Below are positions 1 through 6,824 of a stretch of 64,000 nucleotides of DNA, one piece after another; within the stretch, counting starts at the first letter, position 1, and each line of letters begins with the position of its first letter. The stretch lies in contig NZ_CP095045.1 of assembly GCF_022919155.1 (NCBI RefSeq), forward strand, positions 496,001 through 560,000, read 5' to 3'. The notes below the pieces were generated by a model that was not told where the DNA came from, did not search any database, and saw nothing but the letters and a program-made list of their open reading frames with translations. The translations under genes were made by a program, and so were the position numbers. The DNA is from Leucobacter allii. Lineage in GTDB: Bacteria; Actinomycetota; Actinomycetes; Actinomycetales; Microbacteriaceae.

Positions 1-82
1 AGGGAGCCGAAAAGGGGACCAGGAGAGCGGGCCCCGGATCGGGGGAGCGGACAGTGACGGGCGGCCTGCGACCCCGAAGACC

Positions 83-1018
83 TCAGCGTTCGCCGGGCGC
101 GGAGACGCCGGCGGCGACCGCGAGGTCCTGCCATGACATCCCCGTACCCTTGAACACGTTCGGACGGTCGTTCGCGCGCATCATCTCGCCTCGCACGAGC
201 GGGGCGAGGCCGCGCAGATCCCGAGCGCGGACGGCGCCCTCGTCGACCGCGAGGATCACGTCCCCCGCCTCGCGCATGGCGGTCGCGGCGTCCTCGACGA
301 CGACGAGCGATCGCGCGAGCAGCGCGGCCGGGAGCTCGCGGCGGTCGGGCTCGTGCGAACCGATCGCCGCGACGCAGCTGCCGTCGCGCACGAGCTCCTC
401 GGCGAAGAGCGGTTCCGCCGCCGAGGTCGCGCAGATCACGATGTCCGCCTCGGCGACGTCGTCCGTCGCACCCGCTACGGCCGGCAGTCCCCGATCCGCC
501 AGCGCTGCCAGGGCCGCGTCACGGCGCCGCGGATCCCGCCCCACGAGGCGCACGTCCCGGAGCTCGCGGATCCGGCCGATCGCCTCGGCGTGCGCGATCG
601 CCTGCGGTCCGGTGCCGAACACGACGAGGCGCGCGGCGTCCGGCGCGGCGAGGCGGTCGCATGCGACGGCCGTCGTGGCCGGCGTGCGCAGCGCCGTGAG
701 CGCCGATCCCTCGATGAGCAGCCTCGGGGTCAGCGTCTCGGCATCCATGAGCAAGTAGAGGGCCTGGATGCGCGGGAGGCCGCGCTCCGGGTTCGCGGGT
801 GCCACGGAGGCCACTTTGACCCCGACGCGGTCGCCGAGCGTCGAGGGCATGAGGAGCAGGTGGCCCGCGCCGGCCACGGCGCTCGCACGCTCCGGATCGG
901 TGGCGGGATCGAAGCCGTCCTGCAGGGCCTGCTCGATGAGGCGCCGCGCGCGCTCGGGATCGACCTGGCGGCGCAGTTCGGCGGCGTCGACGTAGGGGAG
1001 GGCGGCAGTCGCGCTCAT
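83..1018 (-). CDS. Ornithine cyclodeaminase / mu-crystallin family dehydrogenase
   Basis: This is a 311-residue cytosolic NAD(P)-dependent enzyme of the ornithine cyclodeaminase/mu-crystallin fold, a family that includes ornithine and alanine dehydrogenases and ketimine reductases. The substrate cannot be told from sequence. The conserved active-site stretch RTPATT lies at residues 111-116, after a typical KVASVAPANPERGLP segment. The Rossmann motif GTGPQA is at 135-140. The frame stays open upstream to 1156, but that extension is a low-complexity Arg/His-rich stretch, so I place the start at the ATG at 1018. It reads away from the phosphoesterase gene across a 474-base divergent gap. The family assignment is firm; physiological role unknown. 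Confidence 0.85.
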   Translation of the reverse strand: MSATAALPYVDAAELRRQVDPERARRLIEQALQDGFDPATDPERASAVAGAGHLLLMPSTLGDRVGVKVASVAPANPERGLPRIQALYLLMDAETLTPRLLIEGSALTALRTPATTAVACDRLAAPDAARLVVFGTGPQAIAHAEAIGRIRELRDVRLVGRDPRRRDAALAALADRGLPAVAGATDDVAEADIVICATSAAEPLFAEELVRDGSCVAAIGSHEPDRRELPAALLARSLVVVEDAATAMREAGDVILAVDEGAVRARDLRGLAPLVRGEMMRANDRPNVFKGTGMSWQDLAVAAGVSAPGER

Positions 1019-1225
1019 CGGCGCCTCGCGGCCCGAGCGGCTGCGCACGCCGCGCTCCCGCGCGTGTGCGTGGGCGTGCGGGCGCAAGTGCATGCGTGCT
1101 GCGGGGTTTGGATCGGGTGCATCTCGTGGTTCCGATGGTGGGCGGGCGGCGGTCATTGCGGTCGAGCGCGGGACTCACGGGCGAGCCGGAGCGCGTCGGT
1201 CCGCTGCTCCGGACCGCTCTACCCA

Positions 1226-1269
1226 CTGTAGATGGCGAGCCATCGCCCTGTAGACGGCGAGCCATCGCC
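1226..1269. repeat. Two tandem 22-bp repeats, each with an inverted repeat core
   Basis: Unit 1 (1226-1247) and unit 2 (1248-1269) differ at one base. Each contains GATGGC-GA-GCCATC or its one-base variant, a near-perfect palindrome that could be a protein-binding site or part of a dispersed palindromic repeat family. There is no T-run, and neither flanking gene ends here, so it is not a terminator. Confidence 0.75.
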
Positions 1270-1431
1270 CGCGCCGCCGACGCCGCGCCGAGGCGGGCAC
1301 CCGGGCCGGTGGGCGCCCGGGCCGGCGCGCACCCGGACCGCGGGCACCCGGACCGTGCGCACCCGCCGGCACGGCGCATCGGTTCCGAGAACTCCCAGCC
1401 TCATCGCCGCGCGCGTCCAGCTCGTCCGGCA

Positions 1432-1437
1432 TAGGGT
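1432..1437 (+). promoter_or_regulatory. Putative -10 element (TAGGGT) of the phosphoesterase gene
   Basis: TAGGGT lies 55 bases before the ATG at 1493. The predicted leader would contain a small hairpin (CCTGTC at 1442-1447 pairing with GACAGG at 1455-1460) and then a GAGGAGGGG ribosome binding site. No convincing -35 is visible. Confidence 0.35.
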
Positions 1438-1492
1438 GGATCCTGTCGGCCCCGGACAGGGGGCGCCCGAGAACCCCGAGGAGGGGCGCAGC

Positions 1493-2209
1493 ATGAAGGT
1501 CATCAGCTACAACCTGCGCAAGAATCGCGCGGTCGCCGAGCTCGGCGCGCTCGCCGAGATGCACGGGGCCGACGTGCTCTGCCTGCAGGAGGCCGAAGCG
1601 GTCGCGCTGCCCGCGCGGCTCGGGCACATGCATCTCGTGCACGCGACCGAGCGCAATCGTCTCGGACTCGCCATGTACGTGCGCGACGAGCGCTTCCACG
1701 CCCGCACGGCGCACACGTTCCAGCTGAAGAAGTCGCTCCACGACCGCCTCCTCGCGCCCGCGCACGAGCGACTGCTCGGGGTGCGCATGCACGACGTCGA
1801 GACGGGCCGCGACCTCGTCGTCGCCTCCTTCCACGCGGCCCCGCTGACGGCGCTGAACTCCCTCCGCCGGCACCAGATCCACGCCGCTCTCGGCGAGCTC
1901 CGCGCGCTCGGGCCGGGGCTGCCCGCGCTCATGGTGGGCGACTACAACTATCCGGTGTTCAAGAACCGGCTCGACACCGAGATGCGCGATCGCGGGTACG
2001 AGCTGAGCCTCAGCGACAAGCGGACGTACACGCGCTACCGCATGTTCCGCGGTCACTTCGACTTCGCCACCTCGAGCGGGCTCGACATCGGCTGCGTGCG
2101 CACGCTCGATCGCGGACTGTCGGATCACCTGCCGATCCTCGTCGATGCGGAACTCTCGGCGCACACCGCGCCCGTCCCGAGCGACGTCGCCCAGCTGGCC
2201 GCGGCCTGA
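1493..2209 (+). CDS. Endonuclease/exonuclease/phosphatase (DNase I-fold) family protein
   Basis: This 238-residue metal-dependent phosphoesterase has the DNase I fold. The family signatures are in order: SYNLR near residue 5 (Asn metal/phosphate site), LQE at 31-33 (metal Glu), GDYN near 148 and SDH near 210 (catalytic Asp-His). I see no signal peptide or membrane segment, so it is probably cytosolic, acting on nucleic acid or a phosphorylated small molecule. The frame is open upstream to 1232, but the ATG at 1493 has a strong GAGGAGGGG site and starts at the conserved core. A lytic transglycosylase gene follows on the same strand. The substrate cannot be predicted. Confidence 0.85.
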   Translation: MKVISYNLRKNRAVAELGALAEMHGADVLCLQEAEAVALPARLGHMHLVHATERNRLGLAMYVRDERFHARTAHTFQLKKSLHDRLLAPAHERLLGVRMHDVETGRDLVVASFHAAPLTALNSLRRHQIHAALGELRALGPGLPALMVGDYNYPVFKNRLDTEMRDRGYELSLSDKRTYTRYRMFRGHFDFATSSGLDIGCVRTLDRGLSDHLPILVDAELSAHTAPVPSDVAQLAAA

Positions 2210-2360
2210 GCGCGGAGTCGGCTCGGCCCGCCGCGAGACCGGAGCGACCGTCGGGAGACCCGAGCGACCGTCGCGGCGCCGGAGCGACGGCGCCGATGTC
2301 GGATGGGCCGCGCGGCGAACCGGAGCGGATCGTGAGACGGGCCACGACCCGGGCCGCACC

Positions 2361-3248
2361 ATGACCGGCCGAACTCAGCCGCGCCGCAGCTCGGCGCGGC
2401 GCGCGATCCTGCTCGCGATACTCGCGAGCGCGGGTGTCTGCGGGATCGCCGCGGCGGTGCTCGGGATCGCGAGCGCGACGACCCCCGCGGAGAGCGCGGC
2501 GACCCCCGCGGAGAGCGCGGCGACCCCCGCGGGGAGCGCGGCGGGCTCCGCGCCAGGGGGCGGAGCGGGCGAGACGGCGGCGTCGCGAGCACCGAGCGCC
2601 CCGACCCCGGAGGAATTCGACGGGGCGTCGGCCGCGGCGAAGGACGAGGCCGAGGGGTCGGCCCAGGGCCTCGCGGCCCGCGTCGATCCCGGCTGGCTCG
2701 TCGAGACCGCTGCCGCCACCGGGATCCCCGAGCGGGCGCTCGCGGCCTATGCGGGGGCCGCGCTCGGCGCGGAGACCGCGTTCCCCGGCTGCGGGATCGG
2801 TTGGAACACGCTCGCCGGCATCGGCTTCGTCGAATCCGAGCACGGCGGCATCGACGGCGCGGTGCTGGGCGCCGACGGCGTCGCGCGCCCGAGCATCATC
2901 GGTCCGGCCCTCGACGGTACGCGCTTCGACGCCATCCCCGACACCGACGGCGGCGCCGTCGACGGCGACGTGAGATGGGACCGCGCGGTCGGCCCGATGC
3001 AGTTCATCCCCGAGACGTGGGCGCACTACGGGCGCGACGGGAACGGCGACGGGAGCGTCGATGTGCACCAGATCGACGACGCCGCGCTCGGCGCGGCCAC
3101 GATGCTCTGCGACGTGGGCGGCGATCTCGCGCTGCCGGAGAACTGGATCCGCGCGGTCGACGCCTACAATCCGAACCTCGCCTACAACAACGACGTCGCC
3201 GAGGCGGCGGAGGCCTATGCGGCGGATGCCGCCGCCGCGACCGGGTGA
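2361..3248 (+). CDS. Secreted lytic murein transglycosylase (MltB-like SLT domain)
   Basis: This 295-residue exported enzyme should cleave peptidoglycan glycan strands to 1,6-anhydromuropeptides. The N-terminus has basic residues followed by a hydrophobic segment (about 15-40), a signal peptide or membrane anchor. A low-complexity Ala/Ser/Pro linker includes three 7-residue TPAESAA-type repeats encoded by 21-bp units at 2480-2542. The catalytic domain (about 105-285) shows VESEHGG, whose Glu matches the family catalytic acid. It also has GPMQFIPETW and a DGNGDG...DAA segment, both characteristic of this actinobacterial MltB-like group. The ATG at 2361 is chosen because upstream sequence lacks coding character. 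The gene converges on the HAD hydrolase gene with a 13-base gap. Confidence 0.88.
   Translation: MTGRTQPRRSSARRAILLAILASAGVCGIAAAVLGIASATTPAESAATPAESAATPAGSAAGSAPGGGAGETAASRAPSAPTPEEFDGASAAAKDEAEGSAQGLAARVDPGWLVETAAATGIPERALAAYAGAALGAETAFPGCGIGWNTLAGIGFVESEHGGIDGAVLGADGVARPSIIGPALDGTRFDAIPDTDGGAVDGDVRWDRAVGPMQFIPETWAHYGRDGNGDGSVDVHQIDDAALGAATMLCDVGGDLALPENWIRAVDAYNPNLAYNNDVAEAAEAYAADAAAATG
2480..2542 (+). repeat. Three tandem 21-bp coding repeats
   Basis: Three head-to-tail 21-base units (starts 2480, 2501, 2522) differ at a single position in the last. They encode the TPAESAA linker repeat of the lytic transglycosylase, so copy number could vary without shifting the frame. Confidence 0.8.
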
Positions 3249-3261
3249 TCGCGATCCGGTG

Positions 3262-3993
3262 TCAGCCGAGCCGCGCGATCCGCGCCGGGATCTCCGCGAC
3301 CGACTCGAGCAGGGCCGTCGCCGGCTGGCCGGCGAAGTCCGCGCGATCCAGCTTCCCCGTGAGCACGCCGTAGCTCGCCGCGGCGCCGGAGTGGGCTCCG
3401 GCCTGCACATCGACGACGGTGTCCCCGGCGACGACGACCTCGGCGACGTCGAGCACGCCCGTGCGCTCCATCGCCCGGTGGATCATGTACGGGGCGGGCC
3501 TGCCGGCCGCGACCTCGTCGCCGCACACGAGCGCGTCGATCCGGAGCGCGGGCTCGCCGCCGTCCCCGCCGCGATCCTCCGCGCCGCCGTCCCCGCCGAC
3601 GCTCCAATCGAGCTCGCGGAGGATCCCCTCGGCGACCTCGCGCGAGAAGCCGGTGGTCAGGGCCACCCGCACCCCGGCGTCGCGGAGCGCCGTGATCGCC
3701 TCGGGGACGCCCGCGATCGGGGTCGGCGGCTCGGCCGCGTAGCGCTCCGCGAGCAGGGCCCTGAATCGCGCGAAGGCGCGATCGACCGCATCGGCGGGTT
3801 CCGTCGGATCGCCCCCGCCGAGCTCGATGAGCGCGGTGATGGCAGCCCGCTTCTCGGCTCCCATCCAGCGCTGCAGATCCTCGGCGGCGACGGGTACGCC
3901 GGTCTCGACGACGGCCTGCTCGAGCGCGCGGTACACGGCGCCGCCGTCGTCGATGGTGGTACCGGCCATGTCGAAGACGGCGAGGGCGATCAT
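3262..3993 (-). CDS. Phosphonatase-like HAD hydrolase (PhnX-related)
   Basis: This 243-residue HAD-superfamily hydrolase is closest to phosphonoacetaldehyde hydrolase. The nucleophile motif is FDMAGTT (residues 7-13), the DxAGT form of phosphonatases rather than the usual DxDxT. The cap segment WMGAEKRAAI carries the Lys that in PhnX forms a Schiff base with the aldehyde. GRPAP has Arg where most HADs have Lys, and VAGDTVVDV is the C-terminal metal motif. This clade typically sits beside an FAD amine oxidase rather than the aminotransferase PhnW, as it does here. Inferred role: C-P bond cleavage of phosphonoacetaldehyde or a hydroxylated analogue. The start overlaps the GntR stop by 4 bases, so the two are co-transcribed. 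No phosphonate transporter is in the window. Confidence 0.85.
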   Translation of the reverse strand: MIALAVFDMAGTTIDDGGAVYRALEQAVVETGVPVAAEDLQRWMGAEKRAAITALIELGGGDPTEPADAVDRAFARFRALLAERYAAEPPTPIAGVPEAITALRDAGVRVALTTGFSREVAEGILRELDWSVGGDGGAEDRGGDGGEPALRIDALVCGDEVAAGRPAPYMIHRAMERTGVLDVAEVVVAGDTVVDVQAGAHSGAAASYGVLTGKLDRADFAGQPATALLESVAEIPARIARLG

Positions 3994-4799
3994 GCGGGGC
4001 TCCTGGTGGGTCGGGGCGTGCGGGACTCGGGATCGTAGAGGCTGGGCGTCGCATTCGCCGCCTGCCGCGCGAACGGGGTGCGGTGCTCGGCGTTGTTCTC
4101 GACGATGAAGGTGGCCATGGAGGGCAGATAGCGGTCGTCGGCCGTCTCGATGACGGTCCCGGCCTCGTCGAAGGCCTGCCGCCGCACGCGCAGCAGCGGC
4201 GAACCGACCGGGATGTGTAACTGCTCGACCTCGAGCGGATGCGCCGCGATGGCGTCGATGACGTGCCTCGCACGCACCGGCACGACCCCGGAGTGCCTGA
4301 GGGTCTGGTAGATGCTGCCGCCGTCGAGATCGGCGCCGAGCAGCTGCCTGCCCACCTCGTAGGGGAACAGCGAGCGCTCGAGCATCGCCGGCTTGGCGTC
4401 GAGCGAGCGGACGCGGATGATCTCCACGATCGGCGCATCGGGGGCGATCTGCAGCTCGCGCGCGATCTCCTCCGTGGCGGGTCGGCGGCTCGCCTCGATG
4501 ACCCGCTGCCCGGGCTCGAGCCCGAGCTCGCCCGCCCACTCCGTGAACGACATGAAGGTGTCGAACGATTGCGGAGGCGCGGTGCGCTGCACGCGCGGCG
4601 GCGCACCGCGGCCCCCGATGATCATGCCCTCGGTGCGCAGCGCCGCGAGCGCCTGCCGCACCGGCCCGCGCGACGTGCCGAACTCGGCGACGAGCGACTT
4701 CTCGCTCGGCACCCGGTCTCCGGGCTGCCAGACGCCGGAGTGGATGCGGCGCACCATCTCCGCGTACAGCTGCGCATGGAGCGGGGAGTTCTCGGTCAT
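3990..4799 (-). CDS. GntR-family transcriptional regulator (HutC/UTRA type)
   Basis: This 269-residue regulator has a winged-helix domain at about 1-70 (HAQLYAEMVRRI, GDRVPSEKSLVAEFGTSRGPVRQAL) and a UTRA-type effector domain at about 80-245, ending in an extended tail. Such proteins are usually repressors released by a small metabolite. Position suggests control of the phosphonate-type locus: it overlaps the downstream hydrolase by 4 bases and is divergent from the FAD oxidoreductase. Two similar 14-base candidate operators lie at 4815-4828 and 4927-4940. A TAGGCT hexamer ends 6 bases before its ATG with no ribosome binding site between, suggesting a leaderless mRNA overlapped by autoregulation. 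Confidence 0.88.
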   Translation of the reverse strand: MTENSPLHAQLYAEMVRRIHSGVWQPGDRVPSEKSLVAEFGTSRGPVRQALAALRTEGMIIGGRGAPPRVQRTAPPQSFDTFMSFTEWAGELGLEPGQRVIEASRRPATEEIARELQIAPDAPIVEIIRVRSLDAKPAMLERSLFPYEVGRQLLGADLDGGSIYQTLRHSGVVPVRARHVIDAIAAHPLEVEQLHIPVGSPLLRVRRQAFDEAGTVIETADDRYLPSMATFIVENNAEHRTPFARQAANATPSLYDPESRTPRPTRSPA

Positions 4800-4805
4800 G
4801 CAGCC

Positions 4806-4811
4806 AGCCTA
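4806..4811 (-). promoter_or_regulatory. Putative -10 (TAGGCT) for a leaderless GntR mRNA
   Basis: TAGGCT on the minus strand ends 6 bases before the ATG at 4799, so transcription would begin at or next to the start codon. No Shine-Dalgarno sequence is present. Confidence 0.5.
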
Positions 4812-4814
4812 GGA

Positions 4815-4828
4815 GTTGTCATGACTTC
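4815..4828. promoter_or_regulatory. Candidate GntR operator 1
   Basis: GTTGTCATGACTTC contains the perfect 8-bp palindrome GTCATGAC. It lies immediately upstream of the gntR -10 element and shares the pattern GTTGTNNNGACNNC with the site at 4927-4940. Confidence 0.45.
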
Positions 4829-4926
4829 TTCGGCCGACGAGCGATGGCCGGACGATGAACGTTCGGTGACGCCTCGGCGGCGGGTCGGTCGACCGGGTGA
4901 ATGGTCGGCGAACGGCCGTGCGCGAA

Positions 4927-4940
4927 GTTGTATCGACAGC
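4927..4940. promoter_or_regulatory. Candidate GntR operator 2
   Basis: GTTGTATCGACAGC matches operator 1 at 9 of 14 positions and sits 23 bases before the FAD oxidoreductase ATG. It is the core of a longer dyad at 4924-4943 (GAAG-T-TGT-ATCG-ACA-G-CTTC). The spacing from a half-site TTGT to ACA resembles HutC/PhnF-type operators. Confidence 0.45.
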
Positions 4941-4963
4941 TTCGGGCCCCGCAGGATCGAACC

Positions 4964-6163
4964 ATGAACCTCGCCTCCCCGCCCTCCCACGTCGTGATCG
5001 TCGGCGCCGGCATCGTCGGCCTCGGCCACGCGGTCGCCGCCCTCGACGCCGGGCACCGCGTCACGGTGCTCGAACAGGATGCCTCCGCCGTCCTCGCGAG
5101 CGTCCGCAACTTCGGGCACGTCGGCGCTTCCGTCCAGGCGGGCGAGCTCGCCGAGCTCGCCCGGGCCTCGCTGCAGATCTGGGAGTCGCTCGCCGAACGC
5201 GCGGGGGTCGAGGCGCGCCGCTCCGGCACGCTCGTCGTCGCGCGCAGCGAGACGGAGGCGGCGCTCCTCGACGCCTTCGTCGCCGAGCGCCGGGAGTCCG
5301 GCGCGCGCGCCGAGCTCGTGACGGGCGGCGCGGCGGCCACGATGCTGCACCTCGACGGCGCGGCGGCCGGCGCGGTGCGCGCCGGAGCCCTGCTGGCCGA
5401 GGACGTCACGGCGGATCCCCGCACCGCCGTCGCGCGCATCGCGGCCTGGGTCGGCGCGCACGAGCGCGGCGAGGTGCGCTTCCGCACCGCCGTGCACGGC
5501 GTCGAGGCCGCGGGCGACGGCGCGAGCGTGGCGACGAGCCGCGGGCGGATCCCCGCGGACCGCGTGGTCGTCGCCGCGGGCCACCTGCTCGGCAGGCTCT
5601 TCCCGGCAATCGCGGAGGCGGGGGAGCTGCGCGAGTGCGCCCTCCAGATGCTGCGGGTGCGGCCCCCGCGACCCATGGGGCTCGGCCCCGCCGTGCTCAC
5701 CGGCACGTCCATGCTGCGCTACGGGGCGTTCGGCGGCCCCGGGCTGGCCGCGCTGCAGGCGGCGCTGCGGGCGGAGCTCGCCGCCGCGCGGCCGGAGCTC
5801 CTCGAGATCGATGCGAACGTCATGCTCACCCAGCAGGCGGACGGCACGCTGCTCGTCGGCGACTCGCACGCCGTCCACGATGCGGCGCCGCCGTTCCTCG
5901 ACGAGCGCTGGTCGAGGATCCTGCACGACGAGGCGGCGGCGCTGCTCGGCGCGGACCGGCTCGACATCCTCGAACGGTGGCAGGGACTCTACGCGACGAG
6001 CGCTCGGCAGGACATCCTGCGCGAGGAGCCCCTTCCGGGCGTCACGGCGGTCTCGGTCACGACCGGCACGGGCATGACGGTCGGCCTCGGTCTCGGGGCG
6101 CGGACGGTCGCGTCCTGGGAAGGGGTAGAGGCGCGGCGGGCCGGCGATCCTGCCGGTCGCTGA
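4964..6163 (+). CDS. FAD-dependent amine oxidoreductase of the phosphonatase-associated family
   Basis: This 399-residue flavoprotein of the glycine/D-amino-acid oxidase (DAO) fold begins with the dinucleotide motif VVIVGAGIVGLGHAVAA (residues 9-25). It continues with VTVLEQ and SVRNFGHV, typical of the FAD oxidoreductases found beside PhnX-like hydrolases in actinobacteria. The C-terminus has the second FAD-contact segment, TGTGMTVGLGLG (about 367-378). Inferred role: oxidative deamination of an aminoethylphosphonate-type compound to the aldehyde cleaved by the neighbouring hydrolase. Open frame extends to 4901, but the ATG at 4964 precedes the conserved core and lies just after the candidate operator. 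It faces the MarR gene tail to tail. Confidence 0.82.
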   Translation: MNLASPPSHVVIVGAGIVGLGHAVAALDAGHRVTVLEQDASAVLASVRNFGHVGASVQAGELAELARASLQIWESLAERAGVEARRSGTLVVARSETEAALLDAFVAERRESGARAELVTGGAAATMLHLDGAAAGAVRAGALLAEDVTADPRTAVARIAAWVGAHERGEVRFRTAVHGVEAAGDGASVATSRGRIPADRVVVAAGHLLGRLFPAIAEAGELRECALQMLRVRPPRPMGLGPAVLTGTSMLRYGAFGGPGLAALQAALRAELAAARPELLEIDANVMLTQQADGTLLVGDSHAVHDAAPPFLDERWSRILHDEAAALLGADRLDILERWQGLYATSARQDILREEPLPGVTAVSVTTGTGMTVGLGLGARTVASWEGVEARRAGDPAGR

Positions 6164-6220
6164 TCAGACGATCGCGGTGCGCGGATCCGATCCGCCCGCG
6201 GATCCGGCCCCGGGACGAGC

Positions 6221-6814
6221 TCAGTGGCTCGCGGGATCGCGGTCGGGATCCGCGCCGCCGACCCGGATCGCCCCCGTGTGCAGTGCGGCGTTCGGGGTCG
6301 CGTGGCCGCGCGTGCACCGCGCCGCGAGCTCGTCGGCGCGCACCTCTTCCGCAGAGGCGTTGAAGCGGTGGAGCGCTTCCATGAGCTCGGTCAGCTCGTC
6401 GACGCCCCATCCCGCGAATCGCTCGTGATAGGTGTGCGCCCACTGCTCGCGGATGCGGTCGACGATGCTCCGCGCCTGCGCGCTGCCGGTGAGCAGCATC
6501 ACGCGCCGATCCTCCGCCGCGGGCTCGGCCTCGACGAGGCCGAGCTCCCGCAGTTTCGCGATCTGCCGGCTCACGAGCGCCTTGTCCATCTCGAGCATCT
6601 GCCCGATCCCGGTGGCGGTGATCGGACCCTTGCGCATGATGAACTGCAGCATGATGACGGCCGGGCCCTTGAGATCCGGGTGGATCTCCTCGGCGAGCCT
6701 GGCCCATCGCCTGCGGGCGAAGGCGAAGATCTCCGAGAACTCCGCGATGATCTCGGAGATCCGCTCCGCCTTCAGACGGGGGTCCGACGCGGCAGGGTCG
6801 GCGGTGGGAGGCAT
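6221..6814 (-). CDS. MarR-family transcriptional regulator
   Basis: This 197-residue winged-helix regulator carries the MarR core at about 50-150: GPITATGIGQMLEMDKALVSRQIAKLRELGLVEAE forms the DNA-reading helices, followed by the wing with DRR. It is the second gene of an operon with the MFS exporter (10-base gap). The operon promoter at 8675-8703 is overlapped by two near-palindromes TTGA-N6-TCAA, a typical MarR operator layout, so the protein probably represses its own operon and is released by an exported compound. Its C-terminal tail of about 35 residues is Arg/Asp-rich and uninformative. Confidence in the family is high; the ligand is unknown. Confidence 0.88.
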   Translation of the reverse strand: MPPTADPAASDPRLKAERISEIIAEFSEIFAFARRRWARLAEEIHPDLKGPAVIMLQFIMRKGPITATGIGQMLEMDKALVSRQIAKLRELGLVEAEPAAEDRRVMLLTGSAQARSIVDRIREQWAHTYHERFAGWGVDELTELMEALHRFNASAEEVRADELAARCTRGHATPNAALHTGAIRVGGADPDRDPASH

Positions 6815-6824
6815 CTCGTCGATC

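Larger units (their letters stand above)
1019..1492. other. Divergent intergenic region with tandem palindromic repeats
   Basis: This 474-base gap lies between the cyclodeaminase-like gene (-) and the phosphoesterase gene (+). It holds two tandem 22-base repeats at 1226-1269, a TAGGGT -10-like hexamer at 1432-1437 and a 6-bp stem hairpin at 1442-1460, all listed separately. Open frames across it encode only Arg/Pro/Gly-rich shadow peptides, and I see no gene. Confidence 0.6.

Noticed and set aside
1..82. Possible gene end at the left edge
   Set aside because: No frame with coding character reaches the first 82 bases, which appear to be non-coding sequence downstream of the cyclodeaminase-like gene.
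6181..6210. GCGGATC-C-GATCCGC palindromes between the FAD oxidase and marR as a terminator
   Set aside because: The stems are short and mutually overlapping, and there is no T-run, so terminator function cannot be supported.
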